Positions 45,617 through 55,202 are shown, counted from the first letter of the stretch. The stretch: 64,000 nt of DNA from Rhizobium sp. C1 (GCF_021026335.1 NZ_JAJNCY010000003.1:186001-250000); one strand, 5' to 3'. The notes: generated by a model from the letters alone, not told the origin. Numbers and translations: made by a program.

Positions 45617-46954
45617 TCAGATCATCTTTTCTCCGACGATCGCGCTGCGGAGCTTGTTGGAGATCATGTCGAAGACGTAGACCACGATCAGCAGCAGAAC
45701 GACCATGTAGGCCACGTTCTGCCAATTGTCGTTGGTGCGCATGGCTTCCCAGATCTTCAGGCCGATGCCGCCGGCGCCGATCGCGCCGATGATGGTCGCG
45801 CCGCGGATGTTGGATTCCCATTGATAGAGCGTCTGGCCGGCAAAGACGGGCATCACCTGCGGCAGCACGCCGTAGCGCTGGATCGCGATCGGCGAGGCGC
45901 CGACCGATCGGATGCCCTCGCGCGGCTTGTTGTCGATATTTTCCAGCGCTTCGGCATAGAGCTTGCCCAGCGAGCCGACCTCCATGAGGAAGATGGCGCC
46001 GCTACCGGACAAGGGGCCGGGGCCGAAGGCGCGGGTCAGGAACAGGCCCCAGATGAGCATGTCGACGGAGCGCATGAAGTCGAAGAAGCGCTTGAGAACC
46101 GAATTGAGCAGCCGGTTTGGCGTGATGTTGCGGGCCGCCAGGAAGGCGAGCGGGAAGCCGACGACTGCGCCGAGCAGCGTGCCGAGGAAGGCCATCACGA
46201 TGGTCTGGAAGAGTTTCGTCCAGACGTCGCCATGCTGCCAGGTCATGTTGTTCCAGAAATTGTCGAAGGCGAGCGAGAGGTTAGACTGGCTCGGATCGAT
46301 GCGCTCGCCGGAGGTCAGAAGAGACACGACTTCGCTCGTCGATTTGCCGAAGAAAGGCGAGGTGGGGTCGAATATGAAATTCGGCCAGCCGAAGAAGCGC
46401 TTGACGACCTTCACGCGGTTGGCGTCGATGCTGAGCCAGCCGGAAAGGCCGAGATCGACCTGGACATTGTCGGCGGACGCGCTCACCCAGGCAGGTGCGG
46501 CGCCGACCACGACGGGGGTCGTGCCGGACGTCCTGATCGTGAGGCTGGTGCCATGCGCGTTCACCACGGTCTCGGTTCGACCGATATGAACCCCGCCGGC
46601 CATGTCGACGCTATAGGAACCATCGGCCTCGGTCTTGATCCAGGCCGGCTGCTTGGGATCGTCGCCCAGAACCGAAAAACGCGGATAGCGGATATCGATC
46701 GTGCCATTATCCTTGACGCGGAACTGTGGCTGCACGTCGTAGCTCACCCATTGCAGCAGATAGATGCTGAAGCGCTCCCAATGGGCCTCATGCACCATCT
46801 TCGGCAGGTTGAAGAACCAGACGGCATAGAGAACGTAGAGTAGCGTCCCGATGATCACAAGCGGCGCGCCGAAGCGCTGCCAGCGGGTGCGGTGCAGAAG
46901 CTCGGGGAAGCGTGCCTCGATATCGCGGCGATCGAAGGTGTTGATCATCGTCAT
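45617..46954 (-). CDS. phnE: Phosphonate ABC permease PhnE, long form
   Basis: A 445-residue permease. The C-terminal 240 residues are the usual PhnE permease with the loop GVLPQVMPVFAGQTLYQWES near residue 378. After the first membrane segment (about residues 30-50) comes an extra domain of roughly 150 residues, predicted periplasmic, which the shorter phnE next to it lacks. It pairs with the shorter permease. In-frame ATG 46948 is a second candidate start. Confidence 0.88.
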   Translation of the reverse strand: MTMINTFDRRDIEARFPELLHRTRWQRFGAPLVIIGTLLYVLYAVWFFNLPKMVHEAHWERFSIYLLQWVSYDVQPQFRVKDNGTIDIRYPRFSVLGDDPKQPAWIKTEADGSYSVDMAGGVHIGRTETVVNAHGTSLTIRTSGTTPVVVGAAPAWVSASADNVQVDLGLSGWLSIDANRVKVVKRFFGWPNFIFDPTSPFFGKSTSEVVSLLTSGERIDPSQSNLSLAFDNFWNNMTWQHGDVWTKLFQTIVMAFLGTLLGAVVGFPLAFLAARNITPNRLLNSVLKRFFDFMRSVDMLIWGLFLTRAFGPGPLSGSGAIFLMEVGSLGKLYAEALENIDNKPREGIRSVGASPIAIQRYGVLPQVMPVFAGQTLYQWESNIRGATIIGAIGAGGIGLKIWEAMRTNDNWQNVAYMVVLLLIVVYVFDMISNKLRSAIVGEKMI

Positions 46955-46966
46955 GGTCGGGCTCCC

Positions 46967-47929
46967 TCAATGCGCCAGCAGGAATTGATGTTCGCCGACG
47001 AGCTTCTTGCGCAGCCAGGCCGAAAGCTGATCGACCGCAATGATCGTCAGGAAGAGCAGCAGAAGCAGCGCCAGCGTCTTGGCGCCGAAGCCGCGGGCAA
47101 TCGCCAGACGCAGCTCTTCGCCGATACCGCCGCCACCGACGGCGCCGATGATGGTCGATGCGCGCACGTTGATCTCCAGGCGCAGCAGGCCATAGGAGAT
47201 CAGATTGGGCAGAACCTGCGGAAGGGCGGCAAAGCGGATTCGCTCCAGTCGCGTGCCGCCGACCGAGCGGACGCCTTCGTCCGGCTTCATGTCGATGTTT
47301 TCGATGATCTCGTAAAACAGCTTGCCGAGCGCGCCGATCGTGTGCAGCAGGATCGCGGCGATGGCCGGAACCGGGCCGGCAGAGAGGACCGCGGCGAAAA
47401 GGCCGGCAAAGACGAGTTCTGGAAAGGCGCGCAGGAATTCGCAGATCCGCCGCGCACCGAACCGGATGGCCGGCGAGGGCGTGATGTTGCGCGCGGACAT
47501 GAAGGCCAGCGGCACGGCGATGAGAAAGCCGAAAATGGTCGAGAAGATCGCGATATTCAGCGTCGTGATCATCAGTTCGAAATATTCGGGGATATAGAAA
47601 TCGCCCCAGATATAGACACGGCCGGAGGCGAAATCATAGGCCTCACTGCCATTGGCGAGCGGGCTTGGGCGGCCGAACAGCGCGCGCCAGACATCGTTCC
47701 AGTCATTGGGGATCAGCCATTGCAGGAAGTCGAAGAGATGCGGCAGGCGCTCGAAGAAGTGGCCGGCATTGGCTTCATCGGCGTACTGAACCGAGCCGAC
47801 AAAGCCGATGGCGATCAGGATGAGGCCGATGACCGTGTAGAGCCTGCGGCTCGATGTCGTCCGGTCCCAGGCTGCGACGATGTCGCGCGTGGTTTCTTTC
47901 AGGACCGGTTCGGTTTGGGCAACGCTCAT
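46967..47929 (-). CDS. phnE: Phosphonate ABC permease PhnE, short form
   Basis: A 320-residue permease with about six membrane segments and the EAA-like ALPQVLPNLISYGLLRLEIN near residue 238. It is the first of two phnE genes in the row phnC-phnD-phnE-phnE. The pair should make a heterodimeric channel. The spacing to the next permease gene is only 12 bases. Confidence 0.9.
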   Translation of the reverse strand: MSVAQTEPVLKETTRDIVAAWDRTTSSRRLYTVIGLILIAIGFVGSVQYADEANAGHFFERLPHLFDFLQWLIPNDWNDVWRALFGRPSPLANGSEAYDFASGRVYIWGDFYIPEYFELMITTLNIAIFSTIFGFLIAVPLAFMSARNITPSPAIRFGARRICEFLRAFPELVFAGLFAAVLSAGPVPAIAAILLHTIGALGKLFYEIIENIDMKPDEGVRSVGGTRLERIRFAALPQVLPNLISYGLLRLEINVRASTIIGAVGGGGIGEELRLAIARGFGAKTLALLLLLFLTIIAVDQLSAWLRKKLVGEHQFLLAH

Positions 47930-48026
47930 CGTGGCTCCGTCGGGTGTTCCGGGATAGTCGGGAGGTTGGCATAAACAAGAGAATGGGCGGCCCGGATGAG
48001 CCGCCCATCGTCAGAATGTCGGAGGA

Positions 48027-48932
48027 TCAGCCGCCGATGGCCTGCTTGCGAACGTCAATGATGGCCTTGTAGTTGTCGGCCGTCACCGGAACGTAGCCCT
48101 TGAAGTCGCCGCCTTCGATGGCGCTGAAGCACTTGGCGTCCTTGGCCGGCAGCTCGGTGAAGAACTTGGCGAGCTTCGCCTGCCATTCCTGGCCGAGTTC
48201 GTTGCGGACGACGAGCGGGCCATTCGGGATGAGCGGCGAACGCCAGACTTCGACCAGCTTGGACGGATCGACCTTGCCCTTGGCAACAAGCTTGTGGAAC
48301 GTGCCGGAGGTGTAGCCGTCAGCGAAATCGCCGATGCCCGACGAGTCGTCGACAGCGACGTCGACCTTGCCGTCATAGACGGCGAGCAGGTTGTTCTCGT
48401 GGCCGCCGTTGAACTGCGTGGCCGAGAAGAACTTGTCGTTCGGGGCGCCGGTGTCCTTCGGGATCTGGGTGAGCGGGATGAGGTAGCCCGAAGTGGAGTC
48501 CGGGTCGGCGTAGCCGAGCTTCTTGCCCTTGGCGTCCTTGATGTCCTTGATGCCCGAGGACTTCAGCGCGAGACCGATGGAGTAGTAGCCGGTCGAGCCG
48601 TCGTTCTGCTGGGTCGTCAGGATCGGGGTGACGGCCTTCGGGTTCTTCAGGTAGACGTTTGCGAAGCCGGAAGCGCCGAGTTCGGCGAAGTCGAGCGTAC
48701 CGCCGAGCAGGCCCTGGATCACGCCGTCATAGTCAGCTGCCGGGAAGAGCGAGACTTTCTCGAAGCCGAATTCCTTCTTAAGGTGGTCCTGAAGGCAGGC
48801 GTAGTTGCGCAGACGGTCCGTCTGGTTTTCGCCGCCGAGGATGCCGACGCGAAATTCCTTGAGATCGGCTGCACCCGCATTGACGGCGAGCGCGAGAACC
48901 GCCGAAGCGGCGAGCAGGGCTTTCTTGAACAT
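48027..48932 (-). CDS. phnD: Phosphonate-binding periplasmic protein PhnD
   Basis: A 301-residue binding protein with a signal peptide ending NAGAADLK. The fold is of the phosphate/phosphite/phosphonate-binding family, with FRVGILGGENQTDRLRNYAC and DPDSTSGYLIPL as recognisable segments. It binds phosphonates or phosphate esters for the PhnC/PhnE importer. ATG 48932 is used. It follows phnC by 86 bases. Confidence 0.92.
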   Translation of the reverse strand: MFKKALLAASAVLALAVNAGAADLKEFRVGILGGENQTDRLRNYACLQDHLKKEFGFEKVSLFPAADYDGVIQGLLGGTLDFAELGASGFANVYLKNPKAVTPILTTQQNDGSTGYYSIGLALKSSGIKDIKDAKGKKLGYADPDSTSGYLIPLTQIPKDTGAPNDKFFSATQFNGGHENNLLAVYDGKVDVAVDDSSGIGDFADGYTSGTFHKLVAKGKVDPSKLVEVWRSPLIPNGPLVVRNELGQEWQAKLAKFFTELPAKDAKCFSAIEGGDFKGYVPVTADNYKAIIDVRKQAIGG

Positions 48933-49018
48933 GGTTTTCTCCAGTAAAACCGGCGATCTGCCGGAAAGTCTTCAAGCTGCAACGATTGCCTTTGACGCTG
49001 GCGGGCGAACTGTCGCCG

Positions 49019-49846
49019 TCAGTTGACGGCAGGCATGAGCGCACCGGCCACGGCGGGCTTCATGACCGGGATCGGGTTGATGGACGTGGACGTCATCGTC
49101 TCGTCGATGGCGCCGTCCGCGCCATAGATGCGGTTGACCGCTTCTGTCGTCAGGTCCGCAGGCGTGCCGTCGAAAACGACGCGGCCGCCTGCCATGCCGA
49201 TGATGCGCTGGCAATAGGCGCGCGCGGTATCGAGCGTGTGCAGGTTGGTGATGACCGTGATGCCCTCGCGCTCATTGATGTCGCGCAGCGCATCCATGAC
49301 GATCTTCGCATTCATCGGGTCGAGCGAGGCAATCGGCTCGTCGGCGAGCAGAACCTTCGGCTGCTGCATGAGCGCGCGGGCGATCGCGACGCGCTGCTGC
49401 TGGCCGCCCGAGAGCGTGCCGGCCGGCTGAAGAGCGGTCTGCTCGATGCCGAGGCGTTCGAGCGCTGCAATCGCCATGATGCGCTCTTCGCGGCTGAACA
49501 AGCCAAGGACGCTCATGAGGGTTGAGCGGTGGTTGAGGCGGCCGAGCATCACATTCGTCAGAACATCAAGACGGGGAACCAGATTGAACTGCTGGAAGAT
49601 CATGGCGCAGTCGCGATGCCAGGCGCGCAGAGCGCTGCCCTTGAGCGCCGAGACTTCCAAGCCGTCGAAGACAATCGCGCCGGAGGTCGGATCCGTCAGG
49701 CGATTGAGCATGCGCATCAGCGTCGACTTGCCGGCGCCGGAACGGCCGATCACGCCAACCATCTGGCCCGACGGAATCGCAAAGCTGACGCTGTCGACAG
49801 CCGTCTTGCGGCCGAACACACGGCTCACTTGCTTGAGCTCAAACAT
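49019..49846 (-). CDS. phnC: Phosphonate ABC ATPase PhnC
   Basis: A 275-residue ATPase with Walker [16 protein letters not shown] near residue 35, signature [16 protein letters not shown] near 145, and Walker [15 protein letters not shown] 49846 starts the family-typical [12 protein letters not shown]; an open frame reaching 50506 lies within the acyltransferase gene. A likely Pho box is about 100 bp upstream. PhnC energises the two PhnE permeases. Confidence 0.92.
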   Translation of the reverse strand: MFELKQVSRVFGRKTAVDSVSFAIPSGQMVGVIGRSGAGKSTLMRMLNRLTDPTSGAIVFDGLEVSALKGSALRAWHRDCAMIFQQFNLVPRLDVLTNVMLGRLNHRSTLMSVLGLFSREERIMAIAALERLGIEQTALQPAGTLSGGQQQRVAIARALMQQPKVLLADEPIASLDPMNAKIVMDALRDINEREGITVITNLHTLDTARAYCQRIIGMAGGRVVFDGTPADLTTEAVNRIYGADGAIDETMTSTSINPIPVMKPAVAGALMPAVN

Positions 49847-49941
49847 GAACCAAGTCCCTGTTTCATTTTTTATTAAGAGAAACGCTACTGCCCGAGCTTG
49901 AAGCCGCGATGTCAGTTTTGTTGCATTTTTCTGAATTTGAT

Positions 49942-49971
49942 TTTGCAGTTTTGTGACGGAATATGTGACGC
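49942..49971 (-). promoter_or_regulatory. Candidate Pho box before phnC
   Basis: On the minus strand, CCGTCAC (49959-49953) and CTGCAAA (49948-49942) are 11 bp apart, and another GCGTCAC (49971-49965) lies before them. This resembles degenerate CTGTCAT-type Pho boxes, with an AT-rich tract following toward phnC. It begins just after the acyltransferase stop. Match quality is only moderate. Confidence 0.4.
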
Positions 49972-49973
49972 CG

Positions 49974-50585
49974 TTATTCGTATTTGGCGAGGAAGGCTTC
50001 GGCGTCCAGCGCGCGGAAATCTTCAAGCGCGCCGCGCAGCGCGTCATGCTCCCAGTCCCACCAGGCAAGGGCTTCGAAACGCTCGACAATTTCCTTTGGA
50101 AAGCGTTCGCGGATCGGTGCCGCGGGTACGCCGCCGACGATAGTGTAAGGGGCGACATCCTTGGAAACCACCGCGCCCGCGCCAATGACAGCGCCATTGC
50201 CGATTGTGACACCGGGAAGAAGGATCGCACCATGGCCGATCCAGGTATCATGGCCGATTGTGACACGGTTTTCACGCCGCCAGGAGAAGAAGTCCTTCTC
50301 GTCCTCGGCATCCGGCCAGTAATCGCCGGCGCGATAGGTGAAGTGGTGAAGTGTTGCCCGCCACATCGGATGCTTGGTGGCATTGATGCGGACATCGGCG
50401 GCGATATTGGCGAATTTGCCGATCGTCGCGCACCAGACCATGCTGCCGCGCTCGATATAGGAGTAATCGCCCAGCTCTGTTTCACTGACGCGGCAGAGTT
50501 CGGCAATCTCGGTATATCGGCCGAGCGTGCAGTCCTTCACCTTGGCGGTCGGATCGATCAAGGGAGCGACGGAAAGCTTGGTCAT
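49974..50585 (-). CDS. Hexapeptide-repeat acetyltransferase of the phn locus
   Basis: A 203-residue left-handed beta-helix protein with hexapeptide repeats such as [20 protein letters not shown] and [20 protein letters not shown]. It matches the phosphonate-associated antibiotic-acetyltransferase-like family found beside phnL. By family it could acylate an aminoalkylphosphonate or similar, in the role played by the unrelated PhnO in E. coli. It follows phnL by three bases. Confidence 0.85.
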   Translation of the reverse strand: MTKLSVAPLIDPTAKVKDCTLGRYTEIAELCRVSETELGDYSYIERGSMVWCATIGKFANIAADVRINATKHPMWRATLHHFTYRAGDYWPDAEDEKDFFSWRRENRVTIGHDTWIGHGAILLPGVTIGNGAVIGAGAVVSKDVAPYTIVGGVPAAPIRERFPKEIVERFEALAWWDWEHDALRGALEDFRALDAEAFLAKYE

Positions 50586-50588
50586 CTC

Positions 50589-51293
50589 TTATGCCGCCTT
50601 TCGTGCGGAAAAGCCGGACACGTCGATAATGCGGTCGGCGACGCGCTCGCGCACATCCTCGTCATGGAAGATGCCGAGAAGAGCGACGCCCGCCTTCTTC
50701 TTTTCCTCAATCATCGCAATCACGACCTCGCGGTTCTTCGCATCGAGCGAGGCCGTCGGTTCGTCGAGAAGCAGGATCGGGTGATCGGTGATGAAGCCGC
50801 GGGCGATATTGACGCGCTGCTGTTCGCCACCGGAGAAGGTGGCGGGTGGCAGCGACCAGAGTTCGCGGGGCAGGTTCAGCGCGGAGAGCAGTTCCTCAGC
50901 ACGCGCGCGGGCAGCCTCAAGGGTTGCGCCGCGGGCGGTCAGCGGCTCGGCGACGATATCGAGCGCCGAAACGCGCGGGACAACGCGCAGGAACTGGCTG
51001 ACATAGCCGATCGTGTTGCGGCGGACCTGAATGACGGTGCGCGGATCGGCAATGGCGAGATCGATGATGCGGCCTTCGTGGTTGACGAGAATCTGGCCGT
51101 TATCGACCGAATAATTGCCGAACAGCATCTTCAGGATTGAGCTTTTGCCCGCGCCCGAAGGTCCGCCGAGCACGGCGCATTCGCCGGCTTTTACCGAGAA
51201 ATTGACGTCCTGGATGATGGGAAGCAGCGTTCCGCCACGCAAATGCATGGTGAAGGATTTCGCGACTTCGGAAACGACAAGTGGCGTTGCCAT
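50589..51293 (-). CDS. phnL: C-P lyase accessory ATPase PhnL
   Basis: A 234-residue ABC-type protein with Walker A GGPSGAGKSSILKMLFGNY near residue 39, signature FSGGEQQRVNIARGF near 144 and Walker B ILLLDEPTASLD. PhnL joins the PhnGHIJ core and PhnK complex and is not a transporter ATPase. ATG 51293 is chosen over the ATG at 51314. It starts 17 bases after phnK. Confidence 0.92.
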   Translation of the reverse strand: MATPLVVSEVAKSFTMHLRGGTLLPIIQDVNFSVKAGECAVLGGPSGAGKSSILKMLFGNYSVDNGQILVNHEGRIIDLAIADPRTVIQVRRNTIGYVSQFLRVVPRVSALDIVAEPLTARGATLEAARARAEELLSALNLPRELWSLPPATFSGGEQQRVNIARGFITDHPILLLDEPTASLDAKNREVVIAMIEEKKKAGVALLGIFHDEDVRERVADRIIDVSGFSARKAA

Positions 51294-51310
51294 GGGAAAA
51301 CCTTTCTTCC

Positions 51311-52087
51311 TCAAACTTGCAGGATCGAGGAGACGAGAAGCTGGGTGTAGGGCTCGCGCGGGTCGTCGAGGACGCGATCGGTGAGCCCATGCTCGATGAC
51401 GTGGCCGTCCTTCATCACCATCATGCGATGCGACAGGAGCCGGGCGACCGCGAGGTCATGCGTCACGACGATGACCGCGAGGCCAAGGTCCTGAACAAGC
51501 CCGCGAATGAGATCGAGCAGGCGGGCCTGCACAGATACATCGAGACCGCCGGTCGGCTCGTCCATGAAGACGAGGCGCGGGGAGGTCACGAGATTGCGGG
51601 CGATCTGCAGGCGCTGGCGCATGCCGCCGGAGAAAGCGCGTGGCTGGTCGTCCATGCGGTCGAGGCCGATTTCGACGCGGCCCAGCCAATCGCCGGCAGT
51701 CTCGCGGATGCGGCCATAATGCCGCTCGCCGACTGCCATCAGCCGCTCTCCGACATTGGCGCCGGCCGATACCGTCATGCGTAACCCATCGGCCGGGTTC
51801 TGATGGACGAAACCCCAGTCCGTTCGCATCAGGAAGCGGCGTTCGGCCTCCGGCATGGTCGCCAGATTGCGATACTGCCCGTCGCGCATCAGATATTCGA
51901 CGCAGCCGACATCGGCGGTGAGCCGCGTCGAGAGGCAGTTGAGCAGCGTCGTCTTGCCAGAGCCGGACTCGCCGACGATGGCTAGGACTTCACCCGGCCA
52001 GAGATCGAACGAGACATCGCGGCAGCCGATGCGGGCGCCGTAGAATTTCGAGAGTTCGTGAACTTTCAGAAGCGGTTGATCGTTCAT
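51311..52087 (-). CDS. phnK: C-P lyase accessory ATPase PhnK
   Basis: A 258-residue ABC protein with Walker A GESGSGKTTLLNCLS near residue 38, signature FSGGMRQRLQIARNLV near 152 and Walker B LVFMDEPTGGLDVS. PhnK docks to the PhnJ subunits of the C-P lyase core. It overlaps phnJ by four bases. Confidence 0.92.
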   Translation of the reverse strand: MNDQPLLKVHELSKFYGARIGCRDVSFDLWPGEVLAIVGESGSGKTTLLNCLSTRLTADVGCVEYLMRDGQYRNLATMPEAERRFLMRTDWGFVHQNPADGLRMTVSAGANVGERLMAVGERHYGRIRETAGDWLGRVEIGLDRMDDQPRAFSGGMRQRLQIARNLVTSPRLVFMDEPTGGLDVSVQARLLDLIRGLVQDLGLAVIVVTHDLAVARLLSHRMMVMKDGHVIEHGLTDRVLDDPREPYTQLLVSSILQV

Positions 52088-52977
52088 TCCGCAGCCTCCT
52101 TGTTGGCGACGCCCAGTTCGCCGACATGGCCGGCCTCGCGGCGTTCCTCGCAGAAATCGGTGTCGGAGCAGACGAACATGCGGCCGCCCTTGTCATCGAG
52201 GATGACCTCATCGAGATAGACGCCATGCGCGCCGCAGAGCGCACAGGGCTTGGCGAATTTCTGCACTTCGAAGGGATGATCCTCGAAGTCGAGGCTGACG
52301 ACCTTGGTGTGCGGCGGGATCGCGTAGATGCGCTTCTCGCGGCCGGCACCGAAGAGCTGGAGCGCCTCCGACATGTGCATTTTCGGGTTGTCGAATTTAG
52401 GGATCGGCGAGGGATCCATGACATAGCGGCCCTCGACCTTGACCGGATAGGCATAGGTCGTGGCGATATGACCGTTGCGGGCGATATCCTCGTAGAGCTT
52501 CACATGCATAAGGCCGTATTCTTCCAGCGCATGCATCTTGCGCGTCTCCGTCTCGCGCGGCTCTAGGAAGCGCAAGGGTTCCGGGATCGGTACCTGATAG
52601 ACGAGCACCTGGCCCTCGGTCAGTTGCTCTTCCGGGATGCGGTGGCGGGTCTGGATGACGGTCGCCTCGCGGGTTTTCGTGGTGACGGCGACATTGGCGA
52701 CCTTCTGGAAGAAGGCGCGGATGGAAACCGCATTCGTCGTGTCGTCCGCGCCCTGGTCGATGACCTTCAGCGTATCCTCCGGCCCGATAACGGCGGCCGT
52801 CACCTGCACGCCGCCCGTGCCCCAGCCGTAGGGCATGGGCATTTCGCGCGAGGCGAAGGGAACCTGATAGCCGGGAATGGCAATCGCCTTGAGGATCGCC
52901 CGGCGGATCATCCGCTTGGTCTGCTCGTCCAGATAGGCGAAATTGTAGGTTGCGAGTTCGGTTTCGTGCGTGTTCAT
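52084..52977 (-). CDS. phnJ: C-P lyase radical SAM subunit PhnJ
   Basis: A 297-residue protein, the catalytic subunit that splits the C-P bond with SAM. The cysteines that hold the Fe-S cluster are in KPCALCGAHG near residue 247 and the following VCSDTDFCEERR, matching the unusual PhnJ pattern. It also shows GYQVPFASREMPMPYGWGTG near residue 35. ATG 52977 overlaps the phnI stop by four bases. Confidence 0.94.
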   Translation of the reverse strand: MNTHETELATYNFAYLDEQTKRMIRRAILKAIAIPGYQVPFASREMPMPYGWGTGGVQVTAAVIGPEDTLKVIDQGADDTTNAVSIRAFFQKVANVAVTTKTREATVIQTRHRIPEEQLTEGQVLVYQVPIPEPLRFLEPRETETRKMHALEEYGLMHVKLYEDIARNGHIATTYAYPVKVEGRYVMDPSPIPKFDNPKMHMSEALQLFGAGREKRIYAIPPHTKVVSLDFEDHPFEVQKFAKPCALCGAHGVYLDEVILDDKGGRMFVCSDTDFCEERREAGHVGELGVANKEAAE

Positions 52978-54080
52978 TCCGCAGCCTCCTTCATCTCTTC
53001 AACGATCTCCTGAGCCGCATCATATTCGCGGCGCATGCGGCGGACGAGGTCGAGTTCAGCCTGGAAGTCGACGTAATGCGGCAGTTTCAGGTGCTCTACG
53101 AAACCGGTTGCCTGCACATTGTCGGAATGGGAAATGACGAATTCCTCGTCCTGTGCGGGCGCAATGATATCCTCACCGAATTCGGACGCGCGCAGCGCCC
53201 GGTCGACCAGCGACATGGCCATGGCCTTGCGCTCCGACTGGCCGAAGACGAGGCCATAGCCGCGGGTGAATTGCGGCGGCTGCTTGGCCGAGCCCTTGAA
53301 CTGGTTGACCATCTGGCATTCGGTCACCTGCACGCGGCCGAGGGAGACGGCAAAGCCCAGTTCCGGAATGTCGATTTCGACCTCGACCTGACCGATGCGG
53401 ATTTCGCCGGCAAAGGGGTGGGTGCGGGCATAGCCGCGCTGGGTCGAATAGGCGAGTGCGAGAAGGAAACCCTCGTCACCGCGCGCCAGCGCCTGAAGAC
53501 GCTCGTCTCGACCGAGCGGGAATTCCAGCGGCTCGCGGGTGATATCGCCGGGAACCGTATCCGTCTCGTCGGGCTCCTCCATCTCTATCAGACTCTCGCC
53601 GGCGAGAATGTCGGAGACGCGCATAACCGGTTCCGTGTCCGGCTCGCGCTGGATGCCTTCTGCGACCTCGTGATCGCCCAAAAGCGACGGGTCGAGCAGG
53701 CGGTGGGTGTAGTCAAAGGTGGGGCCGAGCAGCTGGCCGCCCGGCAGGTCCTTGTAGGTCGCCGAAATGCGTCGCTCGACCAGCATGGCGCCGGTATCGA
53801 CGGCGCGGGAATAGCCGAAACGCGGCAGCGTGGTGCGATAGGCGCGCAGGATGAAGATTGCCTCGATCATGTCGCCGCGGGCCTGCCGCATGGCGAGCGC
53901 TGCGAGCGTGCGGTCATAGAGCGAGGCTTCGGCCATGATGCGGTCAACGCCGAGCGCGAGTTGCGCGACGATCTGGTCGATGGACAGCGCGGGCAGCGAC
54001 CGGTCGCCCCGGCGGCGATCGGCCAAGAGCCGATGCGCATTGGAAATAGCGGCTTCGCCGCCCTTCACGGCTACATACAT
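52974..54080 (-). CDS. phnI: C-P lyase core subunit PhnI
   Basis: A 368-residue subunit of the PhnGHIJ core, starting MYVAVKGGEAAISNAHRLLA, a typical PhnI N-terminus, and containing SYSTQRGY-like residues AYSTQRGYARTHPFAGEIR near 260. PhnI joins adenine removal and phosphonate transfer to ribose triphosphate. The start ATG 54080 follows phnH by one base; the reading frame open to 54281 is inside phnH. Confidence 0.94.
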   Translation of the reverse strand: MYVAVKGGEAAISNAHRLLADRRRGDRSLPALSIDQIVAQLALGVDRIMAEASLYDRTLAALAMRQARGDMIEAIFILRAYRTTLPRFGYSRAVDTGAMLVERRISATYKDLPGGQLLGPTFDYTHRLLDPSLLGDHEVAEGIQREPDTEPVMRVSDILAGESLIEMEEPDETDTVPGDITREPLEFPLGRDERLQALARGDEGFLLALAYSTQRGYARTHPFAGEIRIGQVEVEIDIPELGFAVSLGRVQVTECQMVNQFKGSAKQPPQFTRGYGLVFGQSERKAMAMSLVDRALRASEFGEDIIAPAQDEEFVISHSDNVQATGFVEHLKLPHYVDFQAELDLVRRMRREYDAAQEIVEEMKEAAE

Positions 54081-54081
54081 G

Positions 54082-54690
54082 TCAGCCTCCCAAGGCTTGA
54101 AGGTCGGTGGAACGCGGCAGCGCCATAAGGTCGGAGCCGGCTGTGAAGACGATGTCGAGGCCCAGCGGGAAGAAGGCGCGGTTGGCGGCCCAGCGGCGCA
54201 GGAAGTCTGCAGGCAGGCCTTGCAGCGCGATCTTCGTGCTGTCCTTGATACCGGGACCTCGTGCGACAAATTCCGGGCCACCGCTTAAGGCGGGCAACTC
54301 GATAACGAGCGTGGCGGAGCGGTCGGGATAGTCCTGGCTACCCGGAGCGAAGCCATGTAAATCCGGGATCGCCTCGCCAGCGGCGAGAAAAACAAAACGC
54401 GCATGGGCGGATGATGCGACGATTTCCGCGCCGGTGTGGAAGCCAACCCAACCCTTGACTGTTTCATGGGCAAGCGCGGGCGAGAGCCAGACCGGTGTGT
54501 CATGGTCTGTGAGCGTGAGGGCGACGGCCCCTTGTGCAATGCTCAGCGGGTGCGGCGGGGCGGCATCGCCGCCTGCTGTGCGGATCGTGCCGGGACGGGC
54601 CATGGCGTCCAGCAGGGCGCGGAAGGTCGCCTGCGCGCCGAGAACGGGACTGGCGAAACCGCCTTCAAGAGCTTCGGTGTGCAAGAGCAT
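54082..54690 (-). CDS. phnH: C-P lyase core subunit PhnH
   Basis: A 202-residue PhnH protein, beginning MLLHTEALEGGFASPVLGAQ and with AMARPGTIRTAG near residue 29, a family hallmark. It forms the central part of the core complex. The ATG overlaps the phnG stop (TGATG), so translation is coupled. Confidence 0.92.
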   Translation of the reverse strand: MLLHTEALEGGFASPVLGAQATFRALLDAMARPGTIRTAGGDAAPPHPLSIAQGAVALTLTDHDTPVWLSPALAHETVKGWVGFHTGAEIVASSAHARFVFLAAGEAIPDLHGFAPGSQDYPDRSATLVIELPALSGGPEFVARGPGIKDSTKIALQGLPADFLRRWAANRAFFPLGLDIVFTAGSDLMALPRSTDLQALGG

Positions 54691-55172
54691 CAATCGTCTC
54701 CCCGGACCATGGTAAAGAAATCGACCCGCGTGGCAGCCGTCTCGGCGGCAAGCTTGGCGTCTTCTGCTTCCAGCCGCGTCGCGACCTCGCTGCAGAAGGT
54801 TTCGACCGCCTTGCGATGCGCGGACGTTTCTCCCATCGCATCAAGGATGGCGGCGAGGCGTGCCGCCGCCTTGTCGCCGCCAAGCCGCTGGCCGTGGCCG
54901 ACGGCGCCGTTGGCCAGACGGATCGTGGCGCGGGTGACGGTCGCCTCGCCCAGATTGAACAGCGATCCCGTGCCGCCCATGCGGCCCCGGATCATAACGA
55001 GGCCCGTTTCCGGGCCACGCAGGTTCACGGCTTCAGGCGCGCCGCCCATTGTGTCCAGCGCCCGGCTCATCTCTTCGACTGTCGCCCTTCCAAGGTGCTC
55101 GATGCGGTGCTTTCGCGCCACGTCGGAGGCGCTCAGCGGCCTTGCCGGTTCTGTCTTCGCTGCGGTTTGCAT
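54690..55172 (-). CDS. phnG: C-P lyase core subunit PhnG
   Basis: A 160-residue PhnG protein. The signature is GLVMIRGRMGGTGSLFNLGE near residue 59 followed by VTRATIRLANGAVGHG. It is the first gene of the phnGHIJKL row and follows a strong regulatory region: GAGG five bases before the ATG, with a repressor-type inverted repeat and a Pho box further upstream. It forms the core with PhnH, PhnI and PhnJ. Confidence 0.93.
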   Translation of the reverse strand: MQTAAKTEPARPLSASDVARKHRIEHLGRATVEEMSRALDTMGGAPEAVNLRGPETGLVMIRGRMGGTGSLFNLGEATVTRATIRLANGAVGHGQRLGGDKAAARLAAILDAMGETSAHRKAVETFCSEVATRLEAEDAKLAAETAATRVDFFTMVRGDD

Positions 55173-55184
55173 TTGAACCTCAAA

Positions 55185-55202
55185 TGTCTATTTATCTAGA
55201 CA
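55185..55202. promoter_or_regulatory. Perfect inverted repeat, likely PhnF operator
   Basis: TGTCTA (55185-55190) and TAGACA (55197-55202) form a perfect 6-6-6 inverted repeat. It lies between the likely phnG transcription start near 55213 and the phnG ATG, ideal for repression by PhnF, a GntR/HutC-type protein encoded divergently. Confidence 0.6.

Noticed and set aside
45617-47929. Two adjacent phnE genes considered as one frameshifted gene
   Set aside because: Both are complete permeases with their own starts and loops; two phnE genes are normal in rhizobia.
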